64,000 nucleotides of DNA from Drosophila persimilis (lineage: Eukaryota > Arthropoda > Insecta > Diptera > Drosophilidae): NCBI RefSeq assembly GCF_003286085.1, contig NW_020825294.1:12174501-12238500 (forward strand), written 5' to 3'. The notes beneath the pieces are model-generated. The model was not told the origin of the DNA and did no database searches. It saw nothing but the letters and a program-made list of their open reading frames with translations. Numbering within the stretch: position 1 is the first letter of the stretch; every line of letters starts with the position of its first letter. The position numbers were made by a program, and so were the translations under genes. Below, one piece after another: positions 40,371 through 49,964 of the stretch.

Positions 40371-41187
40371 TCAGCAAATCGGCTCCACCGGCAGTACACC
40401 ATCGACCAGGCCCAGAATGATGGCGGTTATCTCGTACCAGGCCACATTCTCCAGCACCGCATTCAGGGGCGGCACAATGAGACCCTCCATGAACTGGGAG
40501 ACCTCTGCGGGATTGTCGTTGACCAGGAGCTCCAAGTAGTCCTTGACCAGATCGTTGACGAACTTCGTATAGAGGCGACTGTTCATGATGCCCGTCGTCT
40601 GGGACCGGGCCTCGCCCAGCTGCCAGTTGACCTGCCAGCTCTTCACGTACACTCCGCTGCTGGCTGTCGTGGGGCGGATGACGAAGCTGCCATGGGCCCG
40701 GAAGTCGATCAGCTCCAGGCTAAAGACACCGTCGCCCCACAGGGCGAAGTCGGAGCCGAAGAGCCGGGCCAGAATGTCGAGCATGTACTTGGAGCTCCTC
40801 ACGGACACCCGCGGGAAGTTGATGTCGAACTTGATTGTGTGCAGAATGTTGTTCCACTCGAGCTTCGCGAACTCGTAGCCGTCCAGACCCTCCAGCGTTA
40901 GTTCCGTGAAGTTTCCCCGGCACCTGCACAGCAAAGTGTTATCTGGTTATATATTCGCCATGTCCATTCACCCATGCCGACTCTTACCCGAGGCTCTCGG
41001 TGGCAAGAGCCACCTGCTGGTAGGCTATCTGGGCGGGGGCCAGCACCGGCACACCCCGTGGCGGATAGCCGCAACGCATCTGCAGGCGCAGGAACTCCGT
41101 CAGCTCACGGAGCTGATCATCGAAGAGCTTCGAGGAGCCCAAGGAGCAGCAGAGCAGAGCCACAAATATCACACAGTAACTTGTCAT
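40371..41187 (-). CDS. JHBP/takeout-like secreted lipid-carrier protein 1
   Basis: Two exons, 41187-40988 and 40923-40371, with a 64 bp intron (CTCGG|GTAAGA ... TGTGCAG|GTGCC). Product is 250 aa. ATG 41187 is followed by a signal peptide (MTSYCVIFVALLCCSLGSS). The mature part has the cluster motif LQMRCGYPPRGVPVLAP and the family 'LEGLDGYEF' turn, then long amphipathic strands as in the juvenile-hormone-binding family that carries hydrophobic ligands in haemolymph or gut lumen. A C-terminal Cys is the last residue. AATAAA on minus is at 40312-40317. Upstream lie GATAAG (41312) and CTTATC (41476). It is nested in the CenG1A intron on the same strand. Related D. melanogaster genes are the CG7916/CG7953/CG8997 group; exact orthology was not assigned. 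Confidence 0.85.
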
Positions 41188-41513
41188 GGTGAAAGCGAGT
41201 ACTGAACTGCTGAAAATCAGCCCAAAATCCCAAATCAGCCAGAAGCTAGACCCAACCAACGCCCCTGCAATCAGCCAAAACGATTAGCCACTTAAGTAGC
41301 GCTGGGGCATCGATAAGATTGGATTAGCTTCAGGTGTTCCCTTCAAAGATAGCGAAAAGTCAGACGTCCAGTCCATGCGATCCTCGGACACCCTGCACAC
41401 ACATTCGAATAAAACATCCGATCGTTCCTCAAGATGCCGGGACTTAGGGCATACAACAACAGAGAAAAACCAACCCTTATCGGCGAGAGTCGAATCTAGC
41501 ATCAAAATGGCGC

Positions 41514-41685
41514 GTCATGCACACGACGTGAACAAAGTGTTTTTGTCGTGCGTCTCGGGACGACCCTCAATGTCCCTCGTCATGCACACGACAGGTTTGC
41601 TGTTTATTTTGTTTTTTCATTCGTGAGACCGAGCCTCGACCCCAGTCTCGAGTAGATCATCATTATCCCTTGTCATGCACAGGAC
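41514..41685. repeat. three spaced GTCATGCACACGAC copies
   Basis: The 14-mer occurs at 41514-41527 and 41579-41592, and with one change at 41672-41685. All lie between JHBP-like gene 1 (5' side) and gene 2 (3' side). Confidence 0.8.
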
Positions 41686-41767
41686 ATGCATTTTGTTTGT
41701 ACATATTCGCACATTAGGAATTCATTATCTCGACAAAGTTTTTATTGAAAGCGCTAGGATGATGAGC

Positions 41768-42737
41768 TTAGGCCCAGGGATCGGCTTGAGGGTCACAGTC
41801 GACGACAATTGGATCGTCCTCCTTCTCGTCATCGCTGCTGGAGAGGATCAGGTCCACAAGAGTCCAGAAGTCCTTGCCCTTGAGCATCTTGTTCACGGGT
41901 GGCACGATGGTGTCCTCGATAGTGTCGGAGATGGCCTGCTGGTTGTCGTTGATGGCCTTGACCACCACATTCTCCAGCTGCCTGTTGATGGCGCGGTTGA
42001 TCTTGCCGTGGCCCATGAAGCCGCTGATGTCCGACTCGACGGACTCCAGCGAGATGGTGGTCTTCAGCGAGGTGATCTTGGCGGAGCCCCACAACATGGG
42101 CAGCTTGTACTTGAGGGTGCCGGCAATGCGGAGGTTGTTCAGGTCGAAGAGCAGGTCCCCGGTGCCCTCGTACTCGACGGACAGGCCCAGCTGGCGCAGG
42201 GCGTCGATCAGGGTGTCAGTGCTGTACCTCTCGGCGGTGGTGTCGATGTTCTTGAACAGAAAGTCGAAGGTCACCTTGCTGGTAATGATGTTCAGCTTGA
42301 ACTTGGTGATCTTGAAGTCGTCCAGGCCGGCGATCTTCAGGTGGAACACATTGTTGAGGGTCTCGAAGATGCCGCGCTTGAAGTCCAGGTCGAACTCGTT
42401 GACGCGGAGAGGGGCCAGCACGGGGATGCCGTACTGCGGCCATCCGCATTCCATCTGCTTCTGCAGCTTGCGGATGAAGCGGCGTGCTTGCCACGACAGA
42501 ATGAATTGGGGGGCAACTGCGGGCATAAATGGCGATTTCCACATTTATTCAACTGTCCAAGGTGTCGGATGGGGGGTCGGGAGGAGTCTTACCTTCCACA
42601 CCCTGCTCGGGCTCGGCGAAGAGATCGATGTCGCCATTCTGGTCGGCCAACTCGAGCAGACGCTGCTCTACCCGATTGGGCAGGGTGCCGGCGGCACAGA
42701 CTGCCACCAGGCAGGCCAAGACTACCAGGAAACGCAT
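41768..42737 (-). CDS. JHBP/takeout-like secreted protein 2
   Basis: Two exons, 42737-42593 and 42516-41768, phase-1 intron of 76 bp (GTGGAAG|GTAAGA ... CCCGCAG|TTGCC). Product is 297 aa. Signal peptide MRFLVVLACLVAVCAAG is followed by an acidic pro-like stretch (EQRLLELADQNGDIDLF). The motif KQMECGWPQYGIPVLAP follows the family pattern; a second Cys is near the C-terminus (VVDCDPQADPWA). A TATAAA is on minus at 42811-42816, and GATA words are at 42848, 42855 and 42885. AATAAA on minus is at 41741-41746. Predicted secreted carrier of a small hydrophobic ligand; the ligand is unknown. Confidence 0.88.
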
Positions 42738-42810
42738 GTTGATTGTGGCTATGTGGCTGTGTGGCTGTTAGTAAATGCTTACTGAAACGCCTAGCCGCCG
42801 GCGAGGGTCT

Positions 42811-42816
42811 TTTATA
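42811..42816 (-). promoter_or_regulatory. TATA box of JHBP-like gene 2
   Basis: TATAAA on minus, about 75 bp upstream of the ATG at 42737, with room for a TSS near 42785. Confidence 0.7.
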
Positions 42817-42974
42817 CCCGATCCAATCAATAATCGAAATCCGGGGCGATAAGAGGATAACGGGGAGGCACTGGATGGCCGGGGAGATAATGGGGCGGAG
42901 AAATGCGCTAATTAAAACGTAGATCGTGGTCGTGTAGGAGGTTGAATTGCTTTTTATTTGCTGGTGCTTGCTCT

Positions 42975-43974
42975 TCAGACTGTCCGCCTCGACTCCACGG
43001 CCAGCCAGGGGGCCGGAGTGGGGCTGCAGCTGCCGGAGACCATGGACAGCATCGAGAGCAGATACCAGATCTTGTGGCCCTTCAGCTTCTGGTTAATAAT
43101 GGGCACAAAGACCTCCTCGATCTGCTTGCTGATGGCCTCCTGCTGGCCGTTGATGAACGCGGGCACCTCGTAGTCGATCATGTCGTTGATGAACTCGTTG
43201 ATCCTGCCGTTGCCCATGACGCCGCCGATGTTGGAAGACACGCCGCCCAGTCCGACGGTGCACTGGAACTTGGAGATCTTGATGGAGCCGAACAGGAAGG
43301 GCATCTTGTACTTGAACTGGCCCTGGATGGACAGGTTCTCCAGCGCGAAGGACATGGGGCCGGTGCTCTCGTAGCGCACGCTTAGACCCAGCTGCCGGAG
43401 CATGTCCACGAAGGTGTCGGTGTTCAGGAAGTGGGCGCTGGCCTTCAGCTGCTTGAAGTTGAAGTGAAACTGCACCTTCTTGCTGAAGGTGTAGCTGACC
43501 TTCAGCTTCTTGATCTCCATGTCGTCCAAGCCATCGAAGCGGAAGCGCAGGAACTGCAGCAGCGTGCTAGAGTTCAAGATGTAGTTAGTTTCCGTTTCCG
43601 AATCCGAATCCGCATCCGCGTTCCAGACGGTGACTTACTCAACAACGGACTCGGCCAGATGGATCTCCAGATTGGCATTGGTGTAGGGGGCCAGTGGGGG
43701 GATACCGTACTCGGGCCAGCCGCAGGGCATCTGGTTGAGCAGCCCCTTGATGGCCTTCTTGACCGATCCGTTCAGAATCAGGCCCTGGGTGTCGGGCTGC
43801 GCAGCTGCGGCCGTGCGAGTCCCAAGAGAGTAAATATAGGTCACTTCAGATTCTAGGAGGACACTTACGATTGCGCTCGACCAGACGGTCCCATTCCTGC
43901 TCGCTCAAGAGCTCCACTTCGTAGGCCGCGACGCAGGCCAAAAGGGCCACAAAAACATAGGCGAAAGCTTTCAT
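42975..43974 (-). CDS. JHBP/takeout-like secreted protein 3
   Basis: Three exons: 43974-43869, 43804-43639 and 43566-42975 (introns 64 and 72 bp; donors CAATC|GTAAGT and TTGA|GTAAGT; acceptors GGCCGCAG and ACTCTAG). Product is 287 aa. Signal peptide MKAFAYVFVALLACVAA, then the family motif NQMPCGWPEYGIPPLAP in exon 2 and FDGLDDMEIKKLKV in exon 3. A C-terminal Cys (SGSCSPT) matches the pair seen in genes 1, 2 and 4. The extra intron divides the protein just after the conserved motif, at the same place as the single intron of gene 1. TATAAA on minus at 44015-44020; AATAAA on minus at 42953-42958. No clear GATA word in the near upstream region, unlike its neighbours. Confidence 0.85.
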
Positions 43975-44014
43975 GGTATAGCCAGCTGTTGAATGCCAAC
44001 AGGTGGGGCTGCCT

Positions 44015-44020
44015 TTTATA
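44015..44020 (-). promoter_or_regulatory. TATA box of JHBP-like gene 3
   Basis: TATAAA on minus 41-46 bp upstream of the ATG at 43974; this implies a very short 5'UTR. Confidence 0.65.
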
Positions 44021-45613
44021 CCCAGGCGCCTCGGACACCCCCGGAAAAGTCGGAGAAGCCGGAGAAGTTTGCCGGTGGGACGGGGGCCCAGACGGCGGAT
44101 CGACTACTTAAGTTTAACAGCTAAATGGTAATCACGACGCCTGATTAGCCGCGTATTGCCGGAGCAGATCGGATTTGACGATACGCTCCCGATTTGGAGG
44201 GCAGGAATTCAATCATTGCTCGGAGGGTACCCGCCCCACCACACCGTGCCGTGCCGAACCACACAAGTGGCTTGTTTTGGCCCAATCTCTCCCAATTGGC
44301 CAATCGAGTGTCAATATCGCATCAAAATACGAGTATATATGGCCTATCATTGCGACATAGACAAATGGCTTCGGCCGTTGGCTTTGGCTTTGGCTACCGA
44401 AAACTGCGTCAGACGACGACTCCATGCAGGTGTCCACCGGATTACCCGCCGATCTAATCAGTCCTCCTTCCTCGCTCGATTGGGGGTACATTCCGTGTGC
44501 GCACAGAGGCGTTGCGGGTCTCTAGACTCCGCAGCTTATTGGTCTGTTCCCGTACGTGGTGCTGTAAAGACCTGATAGGACAATGTCTATCTGGGGTATT
44601 ACAGGGAGAAAGAGCTTCAGGGCGCAGGTGTTGGTATAAGCCTAAACCTTATTATATGGCCGCTAATAATAGCCTCCCAGGCTAAATCCTTTAAATAAAT
44701 CAATCAAGTCCATCGGCTTTTAATCACACTCGAACATTTTATGATTATTAATCAAGCGACAAACAACTCGCAGACTTTAGATCCAGAGAAGTGCACGGAC
44801 TATTTTAGTCCGAGCCACTGGCATTCTTTGTGCTCGATTCCGTAAATAAAACCGCCATGAAGATCGGTCCGTGCGATCGATCCCGCCATTCCACCAGACT
44901 CCCATTCACGCAGATTCTCCCAGCTGATTTTTCAGTTTCCAATCAGTCTAAAATCCAACATTTCCGTTCTCCATATATTATCCGATATATATTAATCCGA
45001 ATCACTCATGCAGAATGGGGTCTGTTCTACGTCTATTCGTTTATGCGAAACTACATATTTCGCATTATTTAATGTGGCCTGGTGGAACAGGTGGCGGAGT
45101 CACCCCAACCTCTGCTGAAATTGCTAACTGATATAGGACTGCCTGGTAATAGACATCGGAACTTTACAGAGAATGAATCGTTATGAATCAATCAGTTGAA
45201 GAAATGGAAGGGGCAACCCATGGGCAGGGAATGGAAATCCTAATCCTCCTCCTAATGAACCTTTGAATACTCACTCTGTCTTTGTCGCTCTCTCTCTCTC
45301 TTGAAAAAAGGAAAAGTTTCATTAGAGAGTTTTATACCTTCTGGAGATCTGATCGTTATTTCCTCGGGCTAAGTGGCCTGATTTATATAACTAATCATCG
45401 AAATTAAAAATTGGCCAACGGATCGGGGAGCCAGAAGCCCAGAAGCCCAGAAGCAGTCCCAGAGCCAGATAAGACAGCAAATGGGCATCGATCGAGTGTC
45501 GCTAATCAAATCGTACTCAAGACCAGCAGAGAGGCCGAGAGGCAGGGCCTTATCGGCCACCACCTGGGCGTGTTTCTATAAAAAGCTGCCGGCCCGTCCG
45601 AACGATTGAGTAG

Positions 45614-45620
45614 TATAAAT
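45614..45620 (+). promoter_or_regulatory. TATA box and initiator of JHBP-like gene 4
   Basis: TATAAAT is followed about 25 bp later by an initiator-like TCAGTT at 45638-45643. A second TATA-like word, CTATAAAAAG, lies about 35 bp upstream. Confidence 0.6.
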
Positions 45621-45669
45621 ACGGTTCGTACTGCGATCAGTTTGTAGGACTCAAAAGTCAGCAGCAATA

Positions 45670-46519
45670 ATGAAAATCTTCGTGGCTCTCTTGGCATTCG
45701 TTGCCTTCGCCAGCGCGGCGTCCGTGGGCCAGCCGATCGGTGAGTAAAGAGTCTAGCCTCTCTCTGTTACTGTCTCTGTCTCTATAATCTCTAAAATGTA
45801 ACGATTTATCAGATTCCCAGTCAATCTCCAGCACCATTGAGGATCTGATCCATGGCATTCAGGAGCAGATGCCCTGCGGCTTTGCCGGCCTGGGCATTCC
45901 CCCACTCGCCCCCCTCAGAATCGACCACAAGAACATCGACATCGACACGAGCGCCTTGAAGGCCAAGGGCACCATCGACCACTTCCGCCTGAATGGCATG
46001 GACGACTTCGAGATCGACGAGATGAAGGTCAATGCCCTGACCAGCAAGGTCACCTACAAGTTCACCTTCCGCAACGTGAACGTGGACACCAGCTACGACC
46101 TGACTGTGCTGCTGAAGAAGTTCGGCTTCACCATCAATTTGATCGGCGCTGGACACGCCAAGTTCGCCATTAAGGACATGGTCATCTGGGGCACCCTCAA
46201 GTACTCCCTGGGCGTCCTCTCCGGCAAGCTGAAGCTCAAGTCCCTGGAGGTGCGCACCCACCTGGGCGAGGTCGACTCCGAGATTGAGGGTATCTTGGGA
46301 GATGGCGCGGTCAACGAGAAGATGAACCTGTACCTCGCCGAGGCCGTCGAGATGGCGGTCAACGAGAACGAGGACCTGATCACCGACACCATCGAGGCGA
46401 TCGCCCTGCCCGTGGTCAACAACGTGCTCGACGAGATCAGCGTGGCCGATGTCATCGCTGGATCCGGTGGTGAGGGTGGCGAGAAGGAGGTCTGCATTCC
46501 CCCAGAGCTCGATTGGTGA
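45670..46519 (+). CDS. JHBP/takeout-like secreted protein 4
   Basis: Two exons, 45670-45739 and 45813-46519, phase-1 intron of 73 bp (GATCG|GTGAGT ... TTATCAG|ATTCC). Product is 258 aa. Signal peptide MKIFVALLAFVAFASAAS. Family motif EQMPCGFAGLGIPPLAP, then LNGMDDFEIDEMKV. Ends EVCIPPELDW with the partner Cys. The stop TGA overlaps the poly(A) signal AATAAA (46519-46524), giving a very short 3'UTR. Upstream GATAAG (45468) and CTTATC (45549) suggest gut GATA-factor control. It is on the opposite strand to the host gene CenG1A. Confidence 0.9.
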
Positions 46520-46776
46520 ATAAATCCACGCACTGTTTAAAATGAGCTAATAATGATTCACGATGGTTCTTATTTTTCCTGGTTTCCTGTCTCTTTTCCC
46601 TCTTCATCATCCATTGAGATGTAGATACATTCGCATTTGATAGATTTTCAGCACTAATCTAAAGCTTTCCTTATCGGGCGGGTTGGGTGGCTATAAAGCA
46701 CTTTGCCAAATTATTTGCCGATTAGCGAGTGCTACTACATATGTTTAGAGATAGTTTATCTGGCCGATGAGGGGCC

Positions 46777-46784
46777 TATATAAG
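46777..46784 (+). promoter_or_regulatory. TATA box of JHBP-like gene 5
   Basis: TATATAAG, 81 bp upstream of the ATG at 46865, followed by TTAGTCACTG as a candidate initiator near 46821-46830. Confidence 0.65.
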
Positions 46785-46864
46785 AGACAGGGACTGCGCT
46801 GGGCCTTGACTAGTGGTGTTTTAGTCACTGAAGCAGTAAAGTCGTGTCTTGTGCCTGATTAAAG

Positions 46865-47663
46865 ATGAAGTCCTGTGCTTTGATTGCCGTTCTCCTGGCC
46901 CTGTCCCTGGGCCACTACCAAGGCGCCGAAGTGGCCGAACCGGTGGCTGGTAAGACCCCAATGTACGACTGGCTGTGCCGAGAGGCTAACTAAACACGAA
47001 TTTCCCCTAGTTGAGGGTCGCTCCGTGAGCAGCGAGATCGTGGAGCTACTGGAGGTGTTTAGAGATCTTCTGGAGACGGGCTATGGACCCATGCCGAAGC
47101 TGGCTCCCGCTGAGATCAAGCACCAGCCCTTCCAATTCAGCACCGGAGAGTTCAGCGCCAACGGAGAAATCAACGACTTCGTGCTGGAGGGCCTAAACGG
47201 CTTCGAGGTGATCATCATGAACGTCGACCTGATCCGGAGTCGCGTCGACTTCGAGCTGAACTTCGGGAGCATCAACTTCACGACCCTGTACCAGGCCGAT
47301 GTGGGCAGTGGGTATCGGATGAAGCGCGAAGGAGGCGCCTACATGGCCCTGGAGGACTTCAACCTCAAGGGACGGATCAGCTACTCGCTGGGCGTCATCT
47401 CGAAGCAAATGAAGGTCAAGAGCATCCTCGTCTACCCCTCGGTGGGCAATGTGGCGTCGGAGATCGAGAACCTCTCCCAGTATCGCATCTTCAACCGCAA
47501 GCTAAACGAGGTCGTCGAGGAGTTCATCACGCTGACGGTCAACGAAAACACCGACTTCGTGGCCAATTGGCTCAACGAAATGGTGACCCCCCTCTGCAAC
47601 GACCTCATCGGCGATCGATCCCTGAGCGATCTCATTGCCATTATTACCGGCGCAAAAAAATAA
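46865..47663 (+). CDS. JHBP/takeout-like secreted protein 5, lacking the conserved Cys pair
   Basis: Two exons, 46865-46949 and 47011-47663, phase-1 intron of 61 bp (GGCTG|GTAAGA ... CCCCTAG|TTGAG). Product is 245 aa. Signal peptide MKSCALIAVLLALSLGHYQG. The family motif is altered to ETGYGPMPKLAP, so the Cys present in genes 1-4 is missing; the C-terminus ends IAIITGAKK, so the partner Cys is missing too. The fold-level pattern (LEGLNGFEV, alternating strands) is kept and the frame is intact. CTTATC at 46670 and TTATC at 46756 lie upstream; AATAAA is at 47680-47685. Confidence 0.88.
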
Positions 47664-47689
47664 TGCACGACTAAGAACCAATAAAACCG

Positions 47690-49298
47690 ATCCAAATTCC
47701 TCACTTTAAATATAGTCTATAATCGTTCGGCTCTGCAGAAGGCTGCCATAAACCCGTTGTGTTGTTTGGAAGCCCACCAGCAGCTGCCAAACAGAGGAGC
47801 CAGCCATTAATTTGCTTAATCTAATCGCTCAGATTAGGCTCATAATCGCATTTCCTTTGCAAAGCTTGATTATTCCAGCAATAGTCGTCCGAGAAGGGTA
47901 CGACTGTAGAGCAGTCCCTCAGCAGCACGTGTCCGAGGCCAGAGCCAGGGGCAGTACAATACTCTGGTGCACAGCATGGCCCTGCGGTGTAGCCCTCCCG
48001 GGGAATCAGAGCGGGGAGCTCCTGGGCCGTCTACTTGTATGATCTACATGATTGATTGCCAATTGATTGGCTTTGGTTCTGGCGATTTTCTAATGATACT
48101 TACGTCTGTAATGTATGCCGGACAAAAGACAAACAACATGAAAATGTAAAATTACAAGTAATTGTGATAGTGCAACATGATATCTACAGCAGAACTACAT
48201 ACATGTCTCCGGTGCCGCAATGAAATAGTGGACCTTTTTTGTGGATAATTCTTAAACAATCGAACCAAAGCTAATTAATTATTTACAATTTTTTTTTCAA
48301 ACTACAGTATTTCCATGTGGGTCGTTTAATATGTATATATGTACATATATTGTTATGATATTATACGCCCAATGACAATTCTACATACATTCTACAATCA
48401 GTTGTTTGTGGCTGCCCAAAAGTATGCTACAAATAAAATATACGCGATTCAGTTGGCAGTGGGCCCCTAAAAGTATGCTACTAGAAGTACATATCAACGA
48501 ATAGTTTCCCGAAAAATGATTTGCTCTATCTGATCATTTTTCTAATCAGAATACGATGTTGAAAACGACTATCACTTGCACATTTATCATTAGATCATTG
48601 CGGTTTCATTAGAGCCTTAGATCATTCGGTTTCCCTAAGTTGGTCGAAATCTTGATCAGGGTATTACCAGATTTGACTGTAGGCTGTCATTCTGCAAAAG
48701 AAGTTGACACGCGGATGAATGTACCTTTTTATTTAAAAAACGCATTACTACGCTGGTGGCAGGTACACACTTCTGTTGAACATTTTCTACTTCTTATGGG
48801 AAATTAGTACAGCGAATGTTTTTTCCACTGTAGAGCCAATCAGATGATACACTATGACCATTACTGTTCGAAAGCTCTATTCTGGCACCAGTAGGAGGCG
48901 GCCTTGAAGACCCAGAGCCTAGACCAATCTGTAATATACTGTATGTTAGTACGTATGTATGTACTGTATGTACTTAGCATTACTCTCACTCTCTGGAAAC
49001 GTGCCGAAAATCCGCGCACATATGTACGACGCAATAATACAGAATTCTGAAAATTCATTGAAAATAATTATCACCATCCACGGAACCCTCGCTGGGAGAG
49101 AACTAAATTGTATTCTAAAGCTGCAAAGCCTTCGGGGGCTTATCAGCAGCTTCCTAGGCAAATCGAACAGCCCATCGTTTCCACTTGAATATATGTATAG
49201 TACATGTGTACATATATTTTGTCCGATACTCAGTTCGTAATCGACATCCAAAGACTGAGGACGCAGCTGCATCTAGAGTCTAGACCCAACACTGGAGA
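47690..49298. other. noncoding stretch between gene 5 and the small secreted gene
   Basis: AT-rich intronic DNA. The word AAAAGTATGCTAC occurs twice (about 48418 and 48470). CTTATC at 49139 and an initiator-like TCAGTT at 49230-49235 belong to the next gene. No exon recognised. Confidence 0.55.
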
Positions 49299-49939
49299 AT
49301 GCTGCTCAAATATATCCCCATGCTGCTGCTGGCTCAGGTGAGTGCAGGCGATAGTCCCCCGCCCATCACCGACCTATCAATCTTTCTGGCAGCTCGTGCT
49401 GGCGGCACCCACATCTCGCGATCCATCTGGCAACGGGTCGCACGATCCGGTGCAAAGGCAACTGGAACAGGAGGCCCGCCAGGAGACAGTCCTTCTGCTG
49501 AACGCCCTGTTCCGAGCACAGATCGCATACTTCACGGAGGTGAAGGCCAAGCTGAGTCCCCAGTCGAAGAGGGCCGGTGACATAGATCGTTACGTGTCGC
49601 GCGTGAACGAGGCCATTGCGGAGAACGATCTGGACAAGAAGGATCAAATATGGCTCGATATCTTCGAGGAGGTAAGTGTGGGCTCTCGCGGGACTAAGAC
49701 CTCTCACGGACTTCCCTCCAATTTAGTTCAGGAAATCCCCATTGCTGCTGAACCGACAGTCCGAAACGGGCCTCAGCGATGACGAGTACAAGGCCCTGCT
49801 CACGGACGGGAAACTGCAGGAGATCTCAAAGAGTTTCGTCTCCGATGTGGCGGCATATTTCTGGAAAATGGCCAAGCTCAGTGGCAGGGTCGTGGAGAAC
49901 CACATCGAGGGGCTATCGAGTGACACTAAACATAACTGA
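49299..49939 (+). CDS. small secreted helical protein, family not recognised
   Basis: Three exons, 49299-49337, 49393-49671 and 49727-49939, all introns phase 0 and 55 bp (CTCAG|GTGAGT ... TGGCAG; GAGGAG|GTAAGT ... TTTAG). Product is 176 aa. The signal peptide spans the first intron (MLLKYIPMLLLAQ then LVLAAP), with likely cleavage near residue 17. The mature chain is charged, predicted mostly helical (QEARQETVLLLNALFRAQ; DKKDQIWLDIFEE), Cys-free, with one N-G-S sequon. AATAAA at 49958-49963. It is not a JHBP-fold protein. Its location beside the JHBP-like genes and GATA word (49139) hint at gut or haemolymph expression. I could not name a homologue. Confidence 0.8.
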
Positions 49940-49964
49940 ACACATAACTGAACCATCAATAAAC

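Larger units (their letters stand above)
43975..45669. other. spacer between divergent JHBP-like genes 3 and 4
   Basis: Contains the gene 3 TATA box at its left edge and the gene 4 promoter at its right edge (GATAAG 45468, CTTATC 45549, TATAAAT 45614). No additional exon recognised in between. Confidence 0.6.
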
